Origin: an uncultured Lachnospiraceae bacterium | Lineage (GTDB): Bacteria; Bacillota; Clostridia; Lachnospirales; Lachnospiraceae | Direction: 5' to 3' | Assembly (NCBI GenBank): GCA_944384025.1 | Contig: CALWRS010000005.1 | Coordinates: 50,758-114,757, forward strand | Length of the DNA: 64,000 bases | Shown: positions 1-10,378 of the stretch, one piece after another | Numbering within the stretch: the first letter of the stretch is position 1 | How the letters are laid out: every line of letters begins with the position of its first letter | The notes under the pieces: model-generated | Told to the model about the DNA's origin: nothing | The model's database searches: none | The model's input: only the letters and a program-made list of their open reading frames with translations | Made by a program: the position numbers and the translations under genes

Positions 1-16
1 GGAGGGAAAACTTAAA

Positions 17-838
17 TTGAACGCGGTTTTGTGTTCGACAGGCTGTCTGATTGGACGCCCGAACGGAAGAAATTTCCGACTGTTGGAGACGTGTATTGAC
101 CGACTTATATGCGACGGATTTGAATTTATGGTTTACGAGGATTGGTACGCATGTATGCCGGAGCTTGCCGACTACTTAAAGAGGCTGCCTGCGGCGTTTC
201 CAACCCTTCACTGCGAAAAAAAGATTGGTGAGAAGCTTAGCAGCGAACAGTACGAAGAACGGGAAGAGGGATTTGCCTGCTTTCTTAAAAATTGCGAGCT
301 GGCGGAGGCGATTGGAAGCCTGCGGCTGGTTTTGCATCTTTGGAACGGGATGGTGTCCGATTCTCATATCGAGCGAAATTTGGAAGCGTTTGGACGGCTT
401 TTTGAGACGGCAAGGGCGCACGGACTGGAACTTACGGTGGAAAATGTTGTCTGTAACCACGCCGACCCGTGGTCGCACTGGAACGCGCTTTTAAAAGAGT
501 ATCCGGATGCCTCGTTTACGTTTGATACAAAGATGGCGGCTTTTCACGGACAACTGGAACTTTTGTATGAGCCAGAGAACGAACCAGTGCTGCAGCACAT
601 CCATCATTTTCATGTAAACGATTATGGCGGCGGCTACAAAGATTGGAGCCATTTGAAAACTTTGCATATCGGAAGCGGAAACGTGGAATTCGCCCCGTTT
701 TTTTCGTATCTGGGAGAGCAGGGGTATAAAGGCTATCTGACTTTAGAAGAGACTTCTTTCGCAGCGGACGGCACAATCGATTTTGAAACGCTAAATCAAA
801 GCATTCGCACAGTTCGCAGCTATTTGGAGCAGGCATAA
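17..838 (+). CDS. Sugar phosphate isomerase/epimerase-like TIM barrel protein
   Basis: Predicted cytoplasmic TIM-barrel enzyme of the AP-endonuclease-2/xylose isomerase-like family (273 residues). The family uses a divalent metal held by His, Glu and Asp at the barrel mouth, and the expected positions are present: HLWNG (His107), TVENVV (Glu142), FTFDTK (Asp170), HFHVND (His199, Asp202) and LTLEET (Glu244). Members act on sugar or inositol derivatives; the substrate cannot be told from sequence. The start is TTG at 17, with GGAGGG at 1-6 as ribosome binding site. It is followed by the hrcA promoter, so it is probably the last gene of an operon that begins outside the window. Family sure, substrate unknown. 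Confidence 0.8.
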   Translation: MNAVLCSTGCLIGRPNGRNFRLLETCIDRLICDGFEFMVYEDWYACMPELADYLKRLPAAFPTLHCEKKIGEKLSSEQYEEREEGFACFLKNCELAEAIGSLRLVLHLWNGMVSDSHIERNLEAFGRLFETARAHGLELTVENVVCNHADPWSHWNALLKEYPDASFTFDTKMAAFHGQLELLYEPENEPVLQHIHHFHVNDYGGGYKDWSHLKTLHIGSGNVEFAPFFSYLGEQGYKGYLTLEETSFAADGTIDFETLNQSIRTVRSYLEQA

Positions 839-892
839 GAAAACGTACCGTGCAAAATAAAAAAAATAGCGCTCTTTTTTGTAAAAACGGTG

Positions 893-921
893 TTGACAAA
901 CGCAAAAAAGGGTGCTATTTT
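893..921 (+). promoter_or_regulatory. SigA-type promoter of the hrcA-dnaK operon
   Basis: TTGACA at 893-898 and TATTTT at 916-921 are separated by 17 bases. Transcription would start about 7 bases further on, just in front of the CIRCE element, as is usual for HrcA-controlled genes. Confidence 0.8.
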
Positions 922-932
922 ATGTACAGATG

Positions 933-959
933 TTAGCACTCGGTGAGTTTGAGTGCTAA
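933..959 (+). promoter_or_regulatory. CIRCE operator (HrcA binding site)
   Basis: A perfect inverted repeat, TTAGCACTC at 933-941 and GAGTGCTAA at 951-959 with a 9-base spacer. This equals the CIRCE consensus. It lies at the expected transcription start of hrcA, so HrcA bound here should block its own operon until heat stress draws the repressor away through GroE. Family knowledge plus direct match. Confidence 0.97.
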
Positions 960-978
960 TAAAACAGGAGGGAGACCG

Positions 979-1995
979 TTGGATTTAAGCGATCGAAAAC
1001 TGAAAATTCTTCAGGCCATCATCCGGAACTACTTAGAGACGGGAGAGCCGGTAGGTTCCAGAACGATTTCAAAGTTTACGGATCTAAACCTTAGTTCCGC
1101 GACCATTCGCAACGAAATGTCGGATCTGGAAGAACTGGGACTGATTGTTCAGCCGCATACTTCCGCAGGACGGATTCCTTCTGATCGGGGATATCGCCTT
1201 TATGTGGATATGCTGATGCGGGAAAAGCAGGAGGAAATGGAGCAGCTTCAGGTGGAGCTGAACGCAAAATCGCAAAAGCTTGACACCATCTTAAAAGAAG
1301 CGGCAAAGCTTTTGGCAAACAACACCAACTACGCTTCCTTGATAACGACGCCGCAATACCGTACGCGGCGGCTGAAGTTTCTTCAAATCACACAGGTAGA
1401 TCCGGAAAATCTGCTCGCCATTATTGTTCTTGAGGGCAACATCGTAAAGAACAAAATGGTTGCCATTTCCACCCCGGTGGACGCAGACGTAGTGCTTCGG
1501 CTGAATTTGCTTTTGAATTCTTCCCTTCAGGGGCTTGACCTTAAAGAAATTAATCTGGGGATCATTCAAAAGATTAAAGCGGATTCTTCAGGTTACGGAC
1601 TGCTTGTCGGTGAAATTTTGGATGCGGTTGCAGAAACTCTTGGCGAAGAAGAGATGCAAACGTACACAAGCGGTGCGACGAACATCTTTAAGTATCCAGA
1701 GCTAAACGATTCCGAAAAAGCAAGCCATTTGCTTTATGCGCTGGAAGAAAAAAAACAGCTGACGGAGCTTATGTACAGCGAAGGAGACAACGAGCGGGGC
1801 ATACAGGTTTACATCGGAAACGAATCGCCGCTGGAAGCTACGAAAGACTGCTCGATGGTAACGGCAACGTACCATTTGGAAGACGGCGTATATGGCAAGA
1901 TTGGCATCATCGGACCTAGACGAATGGATTACGAAAAGGTCGTACAGGCGCTGCAAAACCTGATGCAGGAACTGGATGAAATTCTAAAAAAATAA
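979..1995 (+). CDS. hrcA: Heat-inducible transcription repressor HrcA
   Basis: Repressor of the CIRCE regulon (338 residues, normal length). The N-terminal winged helix is clear: DLSDRKLKILQAII, then GEPVGSRTISK, SSATIRNEMSDLEELG and HTSAGRIPSDRGYR, all hallmark HrcA segments; the rest is the dimerisation/effector region. I chose the TTG at 979 because AGGAGGG at 966-972 sits 6 bases before it. A longer frame from GTG 943 would start inside the CIRCE operator and has no ribosome site. It heads an operon with grpE, dnaK and dnaJ and is expected to be autoregulated. Confidence 0.96.
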   Translation: MDLSDRKLKILQAIIRNYLETGEPVGSRTISKFTDLNLSSATIRNEMSDLEELGLIVQPHTSAGRIPSDRGYRLYVDMLMREKQEEMEQLQVELNAKSQKLDTILKEAAKLLANNTNYASLITTPQYRTRRLKFLQITQVDPENLLAIIVLEGNIVKNKMVAISTPVDADVVLRLNLLLNSSLQGLDLKEINLGIIQKIKADSSGYGLLVGEILDAVAETLGEEEMQTYTSGATNIFKYPELNDSEKASHLLYALEEKKQLTELMYSEGDNERGIQVYIGNESPLEATKDCSMVTATYHLEDGVYGKIGIIGPRRMDYEKVVQALQNLMQELDEILKK

Positions 1996-2019
1996 ATGGG
2001 AAAGAAAGGGAGGAAGAAC

Positions 2020-4571
<2,552 letters not shown>

Positions 4572-4589
4572 GCATAATACGAACATCTT

Positions 4590-4613
4590 GGGGCTGGCTC
4601 TTGGGTCAGCTCC
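4590..4613 (+). other. Stem-loop between dnaK and dnaJ
   Basis: GGGGCTGGC at 4590-4598 pairs over 9 positions (some G-U) with GTCAGCTCC at 4605-4613, loop of 6. Only short, interrupted T runs follow, so it could be a weak terminator or an RNA-processing/stability hairpin that lets dnaJ be made at a lower level than dnaK. The structure is read from sequence; the role is inference. Confidence 0.55.
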
Positions 4614-4663
4614 TTTCGTGGTTTTCCCCAATCATTGCACAGGAATGGAGAGTATAAACAGTT

Positions 4664-5800
4664 ATGGACGAAAAAAGAGATTATTATGAGGTCTTGGGAG
4701 TCGGTAAAAACGCAACGGAAGATGAGCTGAAAAAAGCTTATCGGAAGCTTGCAAAAAAGTACCATCCGGACACGAATCCCGGGGATAAAAACGCGGAAAT
4801 GAAGTTTAAAGAAGCAAGCGAGGCATACTCTGTGCTAAGCGATGCGAATAAGCGCGCGCAGTACGATCGTTTTGGACACGCGGCGTTTGAGCAGGGAGGC
4901 GGAGGAGCGGGCGGCGGCTTTGACTTCAGCGGAGATATTAACGACATTTTCGATATGTTTGGTTTTGGCGACATGTTTGGCGGAAGCAGAAGCCGCAGCA
5001 GCAACGGCCCAAGAAGCGGAGCAAGCGTGCGTACTTCCATCCGGGTTACGTTTGAAGAGGCCGTATTTGGCTGCGAGAAGGATCTGGAAGTAAATGTAAA
5101 AGAAACGTGCAAAACTTGTAAGGGAAGCGGCGCAAAGCCGGGAACGAGTCCGGAAACTTGTCCGAAATGTAAGGGAAGCGGTACAATTTTGTATACGCAG
5201 CAGTCTTTCCTTGGCACGATTCAAAGCCAGAAGACTTGTCCGGAATGCCGCGGCGCCGGAAAAATTATTAAAGAGAAGTGCCGCGATTGTTACGGCTCCG
5301 GCTATGTGGCAAATCGGAAGTCGATTAAAGTTTCGGTTCCAGCGGGAATTGAAGACGGACAAAAAGTCCGGATTCGGGACATGGGCGAGCCCGGAATCAA
5401 CGGCGGCGAGCGCGGCAGCCTTTTGGTGGAAGTGCGCATAGCGCGGCATCCTTTCCTGCAAAGAAATGGATACGACCTGTATTCGTCGGCGCCAATTTCC
5501 TTTGCGCAGGCGGCTCTTGGCGGCGATGTCCGAATTTCTACGATTGACGGCGACGTTATGTATACGCTAAAGCCCGGAACACAGACAGATACGAAAGTGC
5601 GTCTGCGCGGCAAAGGCGTGCCATACCTAGAGCGTCCAAGCGTACGCGGCGACCATTACGTAACGCTTGTCGTGCAAGTTCCTACGCATATGACAAGCGA
5701 GCAAAAGGATCTTTTGCGCCGGTACGACGACGCTATGAACGACAGGACGCCTGCGGAGCCGGAAAAAGAGAAGAAAAAAGGCAAGCTGTTTGGAAAATAA
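4664..5800 (+). CDS. dnaJ: Chaperone protein DnaJ (Hsp40)
   Basis: Co-chaperone that stimulates the DnaK ATPase (378 residues). The J domain at residues 1-70 has HPD at 34-36; a Gly/Phe-rich stretch follows ([17 protein letters not shown]). Four CxxCxGxG zinc motifs follow ([32 protein letters not shown]), then the C-terminal substrate-binding domains. The tail is Lys-rich. It stands 92 bases after dnaK, with a hairpin between them, and 12 bases before prmA. Confidence 0.97.
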   Translation: MDEKRDYYEVLGVGKNATEDELKKAYRKLAKKYHPDTNPGDKNAEMKFKEASEAYSVLSDANKRAQYDRFGHAAFEQGGGGAGGGFDFSGDINDIFDMFGFGDMFGGSRSRSSNGPRSGASVRTSIRVTFEEAVFGCEKDLEVNVKETCKTCKGSGAKPGTSPETCPKCKGSGTILYTQQSFLGTIQSQKTCPECRGAGKIIKEKCRDCYGSGYVANRKSIKVSVPAGIEDGQKVRIRDMGEPGINGGERGSLLVEVRIARHPFLQRNGYDLYSSAPISFAQAALGGDVRISTIDGDVMYTLKPGTQTDTKVRLRGKGVPYLERPSVRGDHYVTLVVQVPTHMTSEQKDLLRRYDDAMNDRTPAEPEKEKKKGKLFGK

Positions 5801-5812
5801 AGGAGAGGCCGG

Positions 5813-6802
5813 ATGAAGTGGAAAAGTATCTGCATCCATACAACAAGAGAAGCGGAAGATATTTTATGCAGCATTCTTTGTGATTTAGGTTTTGAGGGCG
5901 CACAGATTCAGGATTCCGAGCAATTGTCCGAGGAAGACAGAAAGAAAATGTTTATCGACATTTTGCCGGAAGTAGATGAGGGCGACCAAAGCGCCCTCGT
6001 AACCTGCTATTTGGATGAAGGCCGGTCTGTAGAAGAGGCTGTTTTAGCAATATGCAAAGAAAAAGATGCGTATGCGGACGCTGTTGATTTCGGCGATTTT
6101 TCCATTACGGTCTCCGAGACAGAAGATACGGACTGGGTCAACAACTGGAAAAAATATTTCCACGCGTTTCGAATTGACGATGCGATCGTCATTAAGCCGA
6201 CGTGGGAGCAGACGGATGCGTTTTCGGACGCAGACATGGTGATTACGATTGACCCGGGGACGGCTTTTGGAACCGGCGCGCACGAAACGACACGCCTTTG
6301 CATTTTAAATCTGAAGAAATATTTAAAGCCCGGAGATTCCTTGCTGGATATCGGCTGTGGAAGCGGTATCCTTTCCATTGTTGGAAGAAAGCTTGGCGCA
6401 GGCCTTTGCAATGCGGTTGATATCGATCCGGTTGCCGTAGCGGTTGCAAAGGAAAATACGCAAATCAATGAAATTCCGCTTTCGGATTCGAACTGTCCAT
6501 GCCGGGACGGGGAAGGCGTTACGTATGTATGCGGCGATTTGATTAGCGACAAAGCGTTTCGGGAGAGCTTCTTTACAGAGCATTACGCGGTCGTTGTAGC
6601 CAATATTCTGGCGGATATTATTCTTCCGCTTTCGGAAGTCGTCGGAGAGCTGCTGCGTCCGGGCGGTATATTTATTAGCTCCGGCATCCTGAATACGCGC
6701 GAAGAGCAGGTGTGTCAGAAGCTGGAACAGGAAGGGTTTTCCATTTTGGAAGTGACGCGCCAAAACGACTGGGTGAGCGTTGTAGCGAAAAAGCCGGAAT
6801 AA
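5813..6802 (+). CDS. prmA: Ribosomal protein L11 methyltransferase PrmA
   Basis: S-adenosylmethionine-dependent methyltransferase for ribosomal protein L11 (329 residues). The N-terminal substrate-recognition domain contains DTDWVNNWKKYFHAFRI, the PrmA signature. The Rossmann domain shows DPGTAFGTGAHETT, the SAM loop LLDIGCGSGILSI and the catalytic-region VVANILADIILPL. AGGAGAGG lies just before ATG 5813. Location behind dnaJ and before rsmE is common in Firmicutes. Confidence 0.95.
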   Translation: MKWKSICIHTTREAEDILCSILCDLGFEGAQIQDSEQLSEEDRKKMFIDILPEVDEGDQSALVTCYLDEGRSVEEAVLAICKEKDAYADAVDFGDFSITVSETEDTDWVNNWKKYFHAFRIDDAIVIKPTWEQTDAFSDADMVITIDPGTAFGTGAHETTRLCILNLKKYLKPGDSLLDIGCGSGILSIVGRKLGAGLCNAVDIDPVAVAVAKENTQINEIPLSDSNCPCRDGEGVTYVCGDLISDKAFRESFFTEHYAVVVANILADIILPLSEVVGELLRPGGIFISSGILNTREEQVCQKLEQEGFSILEVTRQNDWVSVVAKKPE

Positions 6803-6819
6803 AACAGCAGGAGGCGGTC

Positions 6820-7587
6820 GTGTCAAGATTTTTTGTAAACCGGGAGCAGGTGTTAGAAGACACCGTTATTTTGGAAGGCGGCGATGTGAGCCATATCCGC
6901 AGCGTTCTTCGTATGCGGAAGGGCGATAAAATCGAAATTTGTGATGGACAGGGCACGGATTATGATTGTATAATAGATGTGTTTGAGGATCGCCGCGCTG
7001 TTTTGAAAATTCTTTCCAAACACCCTTCGCAAGTGGAGCTTTCGGTGCGTTTAACGCTTTACCAAGGGCTTCCTAAGGGCGATAAAATGGAGCTTGTTAT
7101 TCAAAAAGCGGTAGAACTTGGCGCCACCGCCGTTGTGCCGGTGCTTTGCAAGCGCTCGGTTGCGCGGATTACCGATCCGAAAAAGGCCCAAAAGAAGCAG
7201 GAACGCTGGCAGGCGATTGCACAAAGTGCCGCCAAACAGTGCGGAAGAGGAATTGTCCCCCGCGTTTGTCCGGCGATTTCTTTTGCCGAAGCAGTGAAGC
7301 AGGCAAAGGCGGAAGGGCAGATTTTATTCCCCTACGAAAACGCGACAGGGATGCAGGCGACGAAGGAAGCCTTTTTGGAGGTTGTAAAAAGCAAAGCCGC
7401 AGCTATCTTCATCGGCCCGGAGGGCGGGTTTGACGCAGAAGAGGTTGCCCTTGCCGTGCAGGCGGGAGCAAAAGTCATTCGCCTTGGAAGGCGAATTTTG
7501 CGCACGGAGACGGCGGGGCTTACGGTCTTGTCCGCGTTAATGCTGCTAAGCGAGTGCGCCGAAGAAAATACAGCGAAGGAAACGTAA
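6820..7587 (+). CDS. rsmE: 16S rRNA m3U1498 methyltransferase RsmE
   Basis: SPOUT-family methyltransferase that methylates U1498 of 16S rRNA (255 residues). The N-terminal PUA-like region holds VNREQ and HIRSVLRMRKGD. The knotted SAM domain shows QGLPKGDKMELVIQKAVELG, SVARITDPKK, FIGPEGGFDAEEV and LGRRILRTETA, all diagnostic. GTG 6820 was chosen since AGGAGG at 6809-6814 lies 5 bases upstream; longer in-frame starts overlap prmA. The stop is 3 bases from the next start, so the two are translationally linked. Confidence 0.95.
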   Translation: MSRFFVNREQVLEDTVILEGGDVSHIRSVLRMRKGDKIEICDGQGTDYDCIIDVFEDRRAVLKILSKHPSQVELSVRLTLYQGLPKGDKMELVIQKAVELGATAVVPVLCKRSVARITDPKKAQKKQERWQAIAQSAAKQCGRGIVPRVCPAISFAEAVKQAKAEGQILFPYENATGMQATKEAFLEVVKSKAAAIFIGPEGGFDAEEVALAVQAGAKVIRLGRRILRTETAGLTVLSALMLLSECAEENTAKET

Positions 7588-7590
7588 GAT

Positions 7591-8778
7591 ATGGAGGTTT
7601 ATCTGGACAACGCTGCGACAACGCGTGCGGCAGAATCCGTTTTGCACGTTATGGGGCAGGTTCTGCGGGAGGATTACGGGAACCCTTCTTCCTTGCACCA
7701 AAAAGGAATGGATGCGGAGCGCTATGTGCGTCAAGCAAAGAAAACTGTTGCCGAAGCGTTAAAATGTCAGGAAAACGAAATTATTTTTACGTCTGGCGGT
7801 ACGGAATCCAACAACATGGCGCTGCTTGGAATCGCGCAGGCGAATGGCCGCGCCGGGAAGCACATTATTAGCTCCTGCATTGAACATGCTTCCGTTTACC
7901 AGCCGCTGCTCTTTTTAAAAGAACTCGGATACGAAATCACATTCCTTCCGGTTGACCGAAACGGTCTTGTAGATTTGCAACAGCTTCGCGATGCGATGCG
8001 CCCCGATACGATTCTCGTTTCCATAATGACGGTAAACAACGAAATCGGCGCGCTGGAACCGATTTCGCAGCTTGCAAAAATCGTGCACGACGCGAATCCG
8101 CATACGCTTTTTCACACAGACGCCATTCAGGCTTTTGGAAAGATACCAATTCATCCAAAGCGTATTGGCGTTGACGCGCTGTCTGCAAGTGGGCACAAGC
8201 TGTTTGGACCAAAAGGCTCCGGCTTTTTGTTTGTGCGGAGCGGCGTAAAAATCCGGCCGTATTTGCTTGGCGGCGGGCAGCAAAAAGGAATGCGCTCCGG
8301 AACGGAAAATGTGCCGGCGATTGCCGGACTTGAAAGAGCGGTTTCTCTTTTCCTTCAGGAAGGGGAGGTACGGCGGGAAAAGCTGTATGCACTGAAAGAA
8401 CGGTGGATTCAAAAAGTCAGCGAACTGCCGGGGACGAGAGTCTTTGGCATCTTTTCGGAAGACGAGAGCACGCCGCTTTCCGAGCGGATTCGAAAGACCG
8501 CTCCGCACATTGTAAGCGTTGGCTTTTCCGACGTTCGAAGCGAAGTTCTTTTGCACGCGCTGGAAGCAAAAGGCATTTATGTTTCTTCCGGATCTGCATG
8601 TTCTTCCAATCATCCGGCAATCAGCGGAACGCTTTCGGGAATCGGCGTTCCAAAGCCGTATTTGGACACGACGCTTCGCTTTAGCTTTTCGCATGAAAAT
8701 ACGTTTGAACAGATAGATTATGTTATTTCCTGCCTTTCGGAACTGCTGCCGGTGCTTAGTCGTTTTCGTCGCGGATAG
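7591..8778 (+). CDS. Cysteine desulfurase (NifS/IscS family)
   Basis: PLP enzyme converting cysteine to alanine and an enzyme-bound persulfide (395 residues). Seen: YLDNAATTRA at the N-terminus, TSGGTESNNMAL (PLP phosphate contact), HTDAIQAFGKIP, and SASGHKLFGPKGSG, with the PLP Lys in GHK. The active Cys loop is SSGSACSSNHPAISGTL. Because thiI follows 24 bases later, it is probably the dedicated sulfur donor for s4U8 tRNA thiolation, as for NifZ-ThiI in Bacillus. A general Fe-S role cannot be excluded. Confidence 0.93.
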   Translation: MEVYLDNAATTRAAESVLHVMGQVLREDYGNPSSLHQKGMDAERYVRQAKKTVAEALKCQENEIIFTSGGTESNNMALLGIAQANGRAGKHIISSCIEHASVYQPLLFLKELGYEITFLPVDRNGLVDLQQLRDAMRPDTILVSIMTVNNEIGALEPISQLAKIVHDANPHTLFHTDAIQAFGKIPIHPKRIGVDALSASGHKLFGPKGSGFLFVRSGVKIRPYLLGGGQQKGMRSGTENVPAIAGLERAVSLFLQEGEVRREKLYALKERWIQKVSELPGTRVFGIFSEDESTPLSERIRKTAPHIVSVGFSDVRSEVLLHALEAKGIYVSSGSACSSNHPAISGTLSGIGVPKPYLDTTLRFSFSHENTFEQIDYVISCLSELLPVLSRFRRG

Positions 8779-8802
8779 GAAAACAGGGAGGTTTTTACTG
8801 GC

Positions 8803-10005
8803 TTGAAGGAGAATAAATATCGGGCTTTTTTAATTAAATACGCTGAGATAGGACTAAAAGGAAAAAATCGCCGTTTTTTTGAAGACTGCCTTGTTACACA
8901 GATTCGCACCAGACTGGAGCTTTTGGGCGAGTATTTGGTGACGAAGGAGCAGGGGCGCGTTTTTGTAGAGTGCCCGGAAGACTTTGATTACGAGGATACG
9001 GTTGCGGCTTTAAAAACCGTGTTTGGCATTGCGTCGTTTAGCCCGGTAGTAATTATCGATACAATCGCATGGGACACGCTTTTGCCTGTGGTAGGAAACT
9101 ATGTAGACACGTTTTTTCCCGAGAAAAACTTCAGCTTCAAGGTGGAATGCAAGCGGGGAAATAAAGACTATTTTATGACTTCGCCGCAAATTTGCGTCGA
9201 GGTAGGAGCGTATCTTTTAAAACGTTTCCCTGAACTGCGCGTGGACGTGCATTGCCCGCAACACTACATTACTGTTGAGGTGCGCAACCGGGCGTATGTA
9301 TATTCCGAAGTTATTGCAGGACCCGGCGGTATGCCGGTGGGCTCCAGCGGAAAGGCGATGCTGCTTTTGTCGGGCGGAATCGACAGTCCGGTGGCAGGGT
9401 ATATGATTTCCAAACGAGGCGTGTCCTTAGATGCTGTCTATTTCCATGCGCCGCCTTATACAAGCGAGCGCGCGAAGCAAAAGGTTGTGGATTTAGCGGA
9501 AATTATAAGCGCTTATACCGGCCCTATACGCTTGCATGTTGTAAACTTTACGGACATCCAGATGTATATTTACGAAACCTGCCCGCATGAAGAACTGACG
9601 ATTCTTATGCGCCGCTATATGATGCGCATTGCGGAAACAATCGCAAAAGAAACGGCATGCCTGGCGTTAGTTACCGGAGAGAGCATAGGACAGGTAGCAA
9701 GTCAGACGATGCAAAGCCTTCAGGCGACAAATGCGGTTTGTACGATGCCGGTTTTCCGGCCGTTAATCGGGTTTGACAAACAGGAGATTGTAGAAATTTC
9801 CGAGAAAATCGGGACATACGAAACGAGTATTCTTCCGTACGAGGACTGCTGCACGATATTCGTTGCAAAGCATCCCGTTACGAAGCCGAGCATACGGGTA
9901 ATCGAGCGCTCGGAGAAGCTGCTTTTTGGGAAAATAGAGGAAATGGTAGATAAAGCGCTTCAGACAAGAGAAGTAATTTCCGTAGGAAACAAAACCCCGG
10001 AGTAA
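8803..10005 (+). CDS. thiI: tRNA 4-thiouridine synthetase ThiI
   Basis: Adenylates U8 of tRNA and transfers sulfur to it (400 residues). Domain order is NFLD (residues 1-60), THUMP (about 60-165) and PP-loop ATPase with LLSGGIDSPVAGYM near residue 190. The rhodanese domain found in enterobacteria is absent, as is usual in Firmicutes; CCTIF near residue 350 may take over cysteine chemistry. TTG 8803 follows GGGAGG at 8786-8791. The stop codon (10003-10005) lies in the loop of the convergent terminator hairpin. Confidence 0.93.
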   Translation: MKENKYRAFLIKYAEIGLKGKNRRFFEDCLVTQIRTRLELLGEYLVTKEQGRVFVECPEDFDYEDTVAALKTVFGIASFSPVVIIDTIAWDTLLPVVGNYVDTFFPEKNFSFKVECKRGNKDYFMTSPQICVEVGAYLLKRFPELRVDVHCPQHYITVEVRNRAYVYSEVIAGPGGMPVGSSGKAMLLLSGGIDSPVAGYMISKRGVSLDAVYFHAPPYTSERAKQKVVDLAEIISAYTGPIRLHVVNFTDIQMYIYETCPHEELTILMRRYMMRIAETIAKETACLALVTGESIGQVASQTMQSLQATNAVCTMPVFRPLIGFDKQEIVEISEKIGTYETSILPYEDCCTIFVAKHPVTKPSIRVIERSEKLLFGKIEEMVDKALQTREVISVGNKTPE

Positions 10006-10016
10006 TTACCCCGGGG
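9987..10016 (-). terminator. Rho-independent terminator of the HPr-like gene
   Basis: Arms CCCCGG at 9995-10000 and CCGGGG at 10011-10016 form a 6-bp GC stem. Read on the minus strand it is followed by TTTTGTTT (9994-9987). On the plus strand the following bases are not T-rich, so it serves the minus gene best, though it may also stop thiI transcripts. Confidence 0.7.
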
Positions 10017-10027
10017 AAATGCTTTTC

Positions 10028-10258
10028 TTAGTCCATATAAGGAGACAGTGTTTCCAGAATCTTGTCCATTTCTTTATCGTTGTGGATATTCAGCGTGATC
10101 GGTTTTGACAGGTCAAGGCTGAAGATACCCATAATGGATTTTGCGTCGATGACGTATCGGCCGGATACCAGATCAAAATCGGAATTAAATTTCGTGATAT
10201 CGTTTACGAAATTCTTTACTTTATCAATGGAATTCAGTGTGATAGATACGGTTTTCAT
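10028..10258 (-). CDS. HPr-like protein lacking the active-site histidine
   Basis: A 76-residue protein with the HPr/Crh fold. The segment IDAKSIMGIFSLDL matches the HPr region around regulatory Ser46 (KSIMG). The N-terminal HARPA motif with phosphorylatable His15 is replaced by SIDKVKNFVND, so it cannot carry phosphate from PTS enzyme I. By analogy with Crh it could be a Ser-phosphorylated regulator; this is inference. It has its own promoter, a strong GGGGAGGA site 7 bases before the ATG and its own terminator, and is the only protein gene on the minus strand here. Confidence 0.82.
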   Translation of the reverse strand: MKTVSITLNSIDKVKNFVNDITKFNSDFDLVSGRYVIDAKSIMGIFSLDLSKPITLNIHNDKEMDKILETLSPYMD

Positions 10259-10291
10259 GTGAAATCCTCCCCGGAAAGTATTCTAATTCTT

Positions 10292-10320
10292 ATACTAGCC
10301 CGATAAAAAATAAAAGTCAA
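10292..10320 (-). promoter_or_regulatory. Promoter of the HPr-like gene
   Basis: On the minus strand TTGACT (10320-10315) and TAGTAT (10297-10292) are separated by 17 bases, 34 bases upstream of the ATG. It faces away from mtaB, whose own promoter is not obvious. Confidence 0.65.
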
Positions 10321-10378
10321 TAATCAAAATTCTTTTTTTTCCTTTTGGGAGGAAAAAAGTGAAGATTGAGGTCGGAAT

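Noticed and set aside
861-880. A-rich and T-rich palindrome before hrcA as a terminator for the first gene
   Set aside because: The centre AGCGCT leaves no loop and the stem is nearly all A-T, so a stable terminator hairpin is unlikely.
943-978. GTG 943 as start of hrcA
   Set aside because: It lies inside the CIRCE operator and has no ribosome site; TTG 979 has AGGAGGG six bases upstream and gives the family N-terminus.
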